DNA from: Pseudovirgaria hyperparasitica
Taxonomy: Eukaryota; Ascomycota; Dothideomycetes; Acrospermales; Acrospermaceae
Direction: 5' to 3'
Length of the DNA stretch: 64,000 nucleotides
Assembly: GCF_010093815.1 (NCBI RefSeq)
Contig: NW_022985550.1
Span: 757,074-821,073, forward strand
Shown here: in pieces, positions 58,227 through 64,000 of the stretch
Position numbering within the stretch: the stretch's first letter is position 1
Layout of the letters: each line of letters starts with the position of its first letter
Notes under the pieces: model-generated
Seen by the model: only the letters and a program-made list of their open reading frames with translations
The model's database searches: none
What the model was told of the DNA's origin: nothing
Program-made: the position numbers and the translations under genes

Positions 58227-59967
58227 AAGCTTCGATCCCAGCCCCCCCTGGCTTCACGCTTTAGGATAGATGGATGGATGTAGTGTGTAATTATTAATTA
58301 ATTATGTAGAGAAGAAGAAGTAGGCGGTGTTGAGGCACAGCAAAGCACATTGAGAACAGCACAGCACAGAGCGCGCCGTCTGTTCGCATGCATATTAGGT
58401 CGAGGGGCGGCGCAGCAGGTTCCACTACTCCCTCCCCTCACTCACCCTCAGGTCGGTCCACAGCGGGAGTCAGTCCATACATACACCGCATGGCATGCTT
58501 GACCTGCATACGATGTGTTGTTGTTGGATATGTTCTTGTCCATACCAATTATTTAGGACTTGGTGGCAGTCAGGATAAAGCATTTGGACACTGGACAGTC
58601 TGATAGCCACTCCCAGCCGCCTCAGTCTCGAGTGTGACGGGCGGCAGCAGTAACGTCGAGACCAGGTGATTCGTTAATTAAGCAAAAGGCAGGGATTTCT
58701 CTGCGACAGTAGTCTCTCTATACACAGCATGTAACTAACCAACTAATTAACTACTGTATGTATATGTATATGTATGGTACCGACGAGTTTGGCGAGGCGC
58801 GCGGACGACCTTTGGGGCCAATTCCAGCCAATTCTCGACTGACGACCTTGCATGGAACGTGGACAAGCTTTGAAACTTGTAGTCTTGTACAGCCGTGACA
58901 CAGCAGGCTTCACTTGCATTGTCGTATTCCTCGTCCTCGTCCTCTCATCCTCAATGTCTTCACTCAGGATCCGACATGAGGTAGCGGATCTTCAGCATCA
59001 GCAGTAGTAGTAATGCAGCATTCAAAGTAAGATGATAATGAAGGCAAAAGGTGGATGGCCGGTCAGCAGACTAACATTGCGATTACTGCGTCGATCACGT
59101 GGGTTCTGTACTATTAGTACACAAATGGACTAGTGCTATAGGGGTGTGGTGATACGGGGACAGGGTACAGGGTACAGGGATTGAGAGATGCAGGGGCGAC
59201 CCACTATTTTCAGGCACCGGATTGGTTAAAGGGGCTGCGTCGTCATTGGTTGAATGTCCAGGGTCGTTAGTCGGGTGGCAAACTGGAGGACGCTCGGGTG
59301 AGGCAACTAGTATGTATTGAGTCTAGCGGGCTACCTACAACCAATTAGAGGCCGTGATGCCTGCTGCGTCGGCCCCCCGCCTTCCAATCACGGCATCTCC
59401 ACTCGCTTCTCATTCGCTCTTTCCTCGCTCCTCCATGTTGGTCGCAAGGCAGTCAACAGAGTCAACTGGCCAACACGGTCGATGGTTGATGGTCGATGGC
59501 TCCTTCCATTTCTCTCCGGCCCAACTCACGGACCCTCCCCCCCCCTCTCTCTCTCTCCGTCCGCCCCAAAATCTCGTTTCCGTCGTCTCTGCTCGTCTTT
59601 CGCCTTCCACTCGTCCACTCGTCCACTCATCCATCAATCCAGATTCACTGCTATTCATTCAGTTCGTCGCCAGCCTCAACTCTTCTACTTTCTATCTTCG
59701 CCATCTACTGCTTCTGCTATTCTCATCGCAATCGCAACTCTCGCCCTTCTGTTCGACCAGTCTGCCTTCTCCGCCGAGCTCTCTTTGCCTTGCTCTCCTC
59801 ACAACAACAACAACCCACACCGCCCCTTTGTTTGGCCGCCTCTGTTGTTTGTCAGCCCAGACCTCTCTCTCTCACTTCGACAACGAGCCCTCTTTGACTC
59901 GACCGCTTCTCCATCGCACCCTCGAGAACAATAAACAAACACGCATATATACTTCCTCTCTACAATC

Positions 59968-60647
59968 ATGGCGAGCTACTACTACGGCGCCCAGAGCCAT
60001 TCATCACACATGCATGGCCACTCGTCACACAACCACCATGGTGGCCGCTCTCGCCGAGCCCCGCGCCTATCCGCCGCAAACAACCACAAGCAGTTCCGTG
60101 CCGTCCGGAGCCCAAAAGAAGTCGTCGAGACTGTAAATATCATCTCTTTCCGACGGGACTTTGAGGCTGCTCGATCCTTCGATCTCGAGGACGACGAGCT
60201 CTTCTGTCCATTCCATCTCCTAACCGAGGACGACGTAAGTATTTGAACCTCTATCCAGTTCTCCCCCCCAACCAAAGCTATACGCATCGTCAAGTTTGCT
60301 CGCATCCATTCTGACATGCATTGGAATAGCTTCAATCCATCCACTCGTCAGGCTCTGACCGCTCTTCGCTGTCGAGCGGCTCTCCTGCTTCCTCTCCCCT
60401 GCAACACCAGCTGCAGCCCACCCCCACCTTTGTATTATCAGCCTCGTCCAACAACACCTACACTCCGCCATCCTACCAGTCTCAACCCTCTTCGCAACCA
60501 AACATCCACCAGCCTCTAGCTCAACGAACACGCAACGCCATTCCAATCGTCAACCCTTCCACCCGTACTGTCGCCTCACCGCCGCCCTCGGTCTCCCCGG
60601 CGAGGCAGATGCAGTACATTAACAACAACAACAACCGCCAGTGGTAA
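59968..60647 (+). CDS. Conserved fungal Ser/Asn-rich protein, function unknown
   Basis: Two exons, 59968-60234 and 60330-60647, give 194 residues. The N terminus is Tyr/His/Ser-rich (MASYYYGAQSHSS, HGHSSHNHHGG). A core follows: KQFRAVRSPKEV, then IISFRRDFEAARSFDLEDDE and FCPFHLLTEDDLQSIHSSGS. The join at EDD-LQSIHSS falls in the conserved part, and I recall the same LTEDDLQSIHS..SDRSSLSSGSP pattern in conserved hypotheticals of Aspergillus and relatives. The C-terminal half is low-complexity Ser/Pro/Gln with a five-Asn run before the stop. It has no membrane or catalytic motif. Preceding it is a long CT-rich leader of several hundred bases, which suggests a strongly transcribed or translationally tuned gene. 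Confidence 0.82.
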
Positions 60648-61769
60648 ACCCCCTTGCCGGCAAGGAGTGGAACCTGAGCTGATGATTTTAATTCGACTTG
60701 CTGCATTTCCTGCGTGCTTCGTTGCTAGACTGGTCGGTGCCCTTTCTTTGCGGATCTTCTAATACACCGCCAATACCCCAGGAGTATCCGCCTCTTTCTC
60801 CACTTCTGTACAAATCAAATCTCACCTTACCCCGATATCGCCCTCGTACAAAGGGGCCCCTCCACACCATACACCATCACGGGCAACGGCGTTTGCAATG
60901 TAGCGACATAGTTCCTTGGTCTTTACGATTTAGCGAACTAGACTATTCGCATCTGGCTTCCATGTTTCTTGTTCTTGCTGCGACTTGGCGGCTTAATGCG
61001 CATCACGGCGGTCTTCCCTTTTCATCTTCCACTCAAATCGTAACGCATTCGGTGTTTGGGCTCCATCTCTCTGACGACGACGAAACCTGAAGAATTCTCC
61101 AAAAAATGTTGGTACTGATAAATCCCGGCTTTACCCTTCTGTATGCTCATGTTTCAAATCAATCTTGTGGCCGTGCTCCACCGCAGCGGTCTATGTCATC
61201 ATGGGTAGATACTTGTTCTCTTTTGTTGGAAATCTATACAAGCGGCGGAGCCTCATGGGGTGTGTGTATGTGTGTGTGTCTCTTTTTTTGATCGTCGGGA
61301 TTCTGGGCGCGCGGTTGACGGTGTTTTGATGACTTGGTGGGGTGGTTCGACGCTGGGCTGGTATACCGACCCGGCTGGCTATTGCGCGGGATTGTCAATT
61401 GTCATTTTGGGACGGAGTGATGTCAATTACCGGGGGGCTCATCTTAACGTGGAATGCATATATCTAAAGCGATCCTACGACTGCCAGTATGGCTATATAT
61501 GAATGGCAATATTATCTCGACTTTACCTTGCTACCTGGCTCTATCTTGACTTGGTCTTGACGTGCAATTATCTCTCATGGTCCATCCATGACCCAAGAAA
61601 GTATGTACGGGAGATATGATATCATCAATCGATCATGTAGCACGTTCGATTACTGGCATCATTATTTCATTCTCACCTACTATATAGGTCATGAGTACTG
61701 CTCCAGGTCAGCATAATCACAAAGAACCTCCCCCAAATAACTTTTTCAACACCCCCCCCCAATCCAGAA
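60648..61769. other. Intergenic between convergent genes
   Basis: 1.1 kb with no gene recognised. Confidence 0.6.
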
Positions 61770-64000
61770 CTAGCGAAACCACCCAATATCCGACTCCTCC
61801 CCCTGTCCTTGTTGTCCCTGTCCCTGAACATAACCACCGCCCTGAGGAGGAGGACCAGGCGGTTGTAGTGGCGGTCCCTGCGACAGACCACCACCACCAC
61901 CACCGTCATAATACCCAGTCTGATAGCTCGTCTGATACCGATTCGCATACTCTTCTGCCAACTGGGGGGGCGCTGCCGCATGGTCATAGTAGCTCTGACT
62001 CGACTGTCGACCGCCGTCATAGTAGCTCTGGCTCGACTGTCGGCCGCCGGGATCGTAGTAGCTCTGACGCGACTGTCGACCGGCGTCGTAGTAATTGTTG
62101 TTGTTGTTATTGTTGTTATTATAGCCCTGCGTAAAGGGCGGGGCTTGGTAGTACATGTCCTGCCCGTAGCTGCTTTGCTCTGGCTGATAAGCCATAGGAG
62201 TAGAGTAGGGCTCGTTGGGAGGGCCGTCGTAGGCTGCTGCTGGGTATGGGTTGAATGGGCTGCTGCTGTGGTTGTCAAAGGCGGATGCCGGGCGCGAGCC
62301 GAAGCCGTCGTTTAGAGGCTCGAGTTCGCGCGACGAGGCGAAGATGTCGAAGCGTGAGAGTTGCGAGCTTGGGAGCTTGAACGGGAGGGCTGATGAGAGG
62401 CCGTTTGCTAGTGTTGAGAAGGGGTCTTGATGGCTGCCGTGCGTTGCTGATGATGATGTTGATGATGAGTGGTTGTGACCTGTGGCTGTGCCGTCGTATC
62501 CTTGGTGGTGGCTGCTCTGCGGTGCGTGGGAATGCGATGCGCCAGCACCACTGCCAGTGAGGTGAGGGTTTCCGCCTTGGTGGTTCTTTCCGTCTCTTAC
62601 GCTTTGCGACGACAGCACGTCGTTGATGTTGAACGAGTGAGACTTCCTGGCAAACTTCTCCACCACCCGGAACATGTTCCTATGTATCTCAATGTTCTCG
62701 TCACGGATGGCCGGATGATGAAACACTCGGGCTACGTCGTCGACGACTTGATCGACGGGTATGTTTGGGTTTTCCCATGCGTACACGACGCGCGGCGCAA
62801 CGTATTTGACGATTTGGGCGGCTACTTCGCCCGCTGGTGAGTTGAGGACGTTGGAGAAGTGATCTTTCGACAGCATCGAGTGGGTTGGATCTGTGGAATG
62901 AGGGTCATTCCACACCCCGTATTGCTGCTTCGCAGACGCATCAACCACCGTCGACGAGCCCTCCTTCAATGACTTAGAAGCCGCCTTGATCAGGGGCTGG
63001 ATGTAAGGTGCCAGAAGACCAAAGATGAACAAGGTAACCCGCTCAGAGATGTTGTCAATCAGCTTCTCTAGACCAGGAATCTTGGAGATGACTGTGCTGA
63101 TTGCACGAACGACCTTGTCGCGAAACTCGAGAATAGGATAGATTTTAGGAATGATCTGTGCTGGATCCATGTTAGTACCTGGTATGTCTGGGCCCGGAGG
63201 TCCGCCCATAGAGCCGGGAGGCGCTTGGAAGCTCGGAGTCCCCTGACTTTGACTTGGACCGTCTCGGGAGCTCGATGTGCCATCGAAACCTCGGGATCCG
63301 TGATGGCCGTTTGCTGCTGCTTGTTGCTCCGACAATGTCTGTAACTGGAATGCTTCGTCGCAAAGAGTACTGGTACCAGGGATCTTGGACAGGAGGCTAA
63401 CAAGGTCTTGAGCACTAGTATCGCCACCACTGCCCTTCTTTCCTGACGATGATGCATTCCCAAGAGTTGAGTTCATCTCATCGAGCTCGGATTGGGTGAC
63501 GTGATCGGTTGCCTCACCCAAGACTGAGTGAAGGAAATCCACACCACCAAAGGTACCTGTAACAAGGGGAAAAACATATTTGCCACGGAGATTGATCTGT
63601 GTCGCTGATCCGGTGTGTGGAAAGACATTGTCATATCCCAACTCGCGGAGAGCGAGCTCCGTGTAATTAGTATGGGCCCCAAAGTCTTCTAGACAGTGGA
63701 GACCCTGTCCGAGACAGCGGAGTGCTTCACACAAGTCCTCTTCCTTGCCTTTCTGCCGACTGGACGTATACATGCGACCGAAATGAATACTTCGTGCTAA
63801 GCTGAATTTGATATAGCCAACACTGGTGGCCCATCCTCCTTGCTCATTGGCGATATAATTCTTCATGCCTATCATTGCGCATTAGTAAGTAGTTACCGTC
63901 CACCAGGGAATTGAACCCACCAGTATGAGGATCTACAGCTAGCTCTTGCGGACTGACTGGACCTCGTAGTCGCTGATCATATTGTCGAGCGTCAACGTTG
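61770..64000 (-). CDS. het-C: Het-C family protein, 5' end outside window
   Basis: Two visible exons in coding order, 64000-63921 (partial) and 63868-61770, give 725 residues; the start lies beyond the right edge. The visible part opens VDARQYDQRLRGPVSPQELAV and joins through HTGMKNYIANEQGGWATS, then LARSIHFGRMYTSS and CLGQGLHCLEDFGAHTNYTE, all diagnostic of the Het-C domain. In Neurospora, allelic differences in het-c trigger heterokaryon incompatibility and cell death; the protein is secretory or membrane-associated. The middle has a GPDIPGTN linker and a helical part (IPGLEKLIDNISERVTLFIFG). The C-terminal 200 residues are low-complexity: His/Ser-rich, then a poly-Asn run and three GRQS-QSYYD repeats, then Gly/Pro/Gln. 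This matches the variable Gly-rich tail of the family. Confidence 0.92.
61984..62122. repeat. Coding tandem repeat and poly-Asn run in het-C
   Basis: Three copies of a 33-36 base unit (61984-62016, 62017-62052, 62053-62085) encode GRQS(R/S)QSYYD-type repeats. They are flanked by a run of AAC/AAT codons at 62089-62122. Copy number probably varies. Confidence 0.85.

Larger units (their letters stand above)
57000..59967. other. Repeat-rich intergenic, 3 kb
   Basis: No gene is recognised. It contains many simple repeats: (ACGC)n near 57415-57437, (GAAT)n near 57741-57765, pentamers (TCATC, TGTCC) near 58085-58135, an AAGGTC hexamer array, and an 11-bp perfect hairpin. From about 59390 the sequence becomes pyrimidine-rich and is probably promoter and leader of the next gene. 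The 205-codon frame at 59317-59934 reads through this CT-rich leader and is not taken as a gene. Confidence 0.55.

Noticed and set aside
59157-59181. gggtaca repeats as an interstitial telomere
   Set aside because: Fungal telomeres are usually TTAGGG; only about three short imperfect units are present.
59317-59934. 205-codon plus-strand frame
   Set aside because: It is Ser/Pro/Leu-rich because it translates a CT-rich leader; overlapping frames in all three registers are equally open, and no domain is visible.
63905-63925. tRNA T-loop-like sequence (ggttcaattcc on the minus strand)
   Set aside because: The flanking bases do not form a T stem and no anticodon or D arm is present; it is the donor side of the het-C intron.

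Overview
The window is nuclear DNA of a filamentous ascomycete (Pezizomycotina). The genes are interrupted by short introns, mostly 46-70 nt, with GT..AG ends and CTAAC-like branch sites. The families are typical of moulds: a Het-C protein, a Zn2Cys6 regulator, a fungal-type agmatinase, a LEU5 carrier, a DUF423 protein and a Scy1 pseudokinase. A Dothideomycete or a related class is plausible, but the sequence alone does not settle the species. I found no tRNA, rRNA, CRISPR array or intact mobile element.

Layout. Positions 1-3616 hold no recognisable gene, only microsatellites and one AT-rich island. Positions 3617-16700 carry a small Ser-rich protein, a METTL4-like adenine methyltransferase divergent from a LEU5-type mitochondrial CoA carrier, and an ABCG half-transporter. 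Positions 16704-22229 are one long kinesin-4-like gene on the minus strand. A gene desert of about 6 kb follows. From 28.2 to 37.5 kb lie a membrane short-chain dehydrogenase, a broken acyltransferase end, a sugar O-acetyltransferase, a secreted type-B carboxylesterase, a DUF423 protein and a tiny secreted protein. From 38.6 to 51.0 kb the window is dense: an Fpg/Nei glycosylase, an ER-type agmatinase, a tocopherol-cyclase-like protein, a branched-chain aminotransferase, Scy1, a mitochondrial HMG-box protein and an ABM-like protein. At 51.3-57.0 kb a Zn2Cys6 regulator is divergent from a phenol-hydroxylase-type flavoprotein. The right end holds a conserved Ser/Asn-rich protein and the C-terminal three quarters of a Het-C protein that runs off the edge.

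Most genes are housekeeping or single-function and do not form a pathway. The best candidate for a functional group is the regulator and flavoprotein monooxygenase pair, which share an upstream region with a dense CGG/CCG block, with the ABM-like protein next door. I rebuilt exon boundaries by eye from splice signals and protein-family continuity. They explain nearly all broken reading frames and exposed three GC-AG introns, two of them in one gene. A second cross-gene pattern is a switch from C-rich to G-rich codons part-way through at least five unrelated genes.
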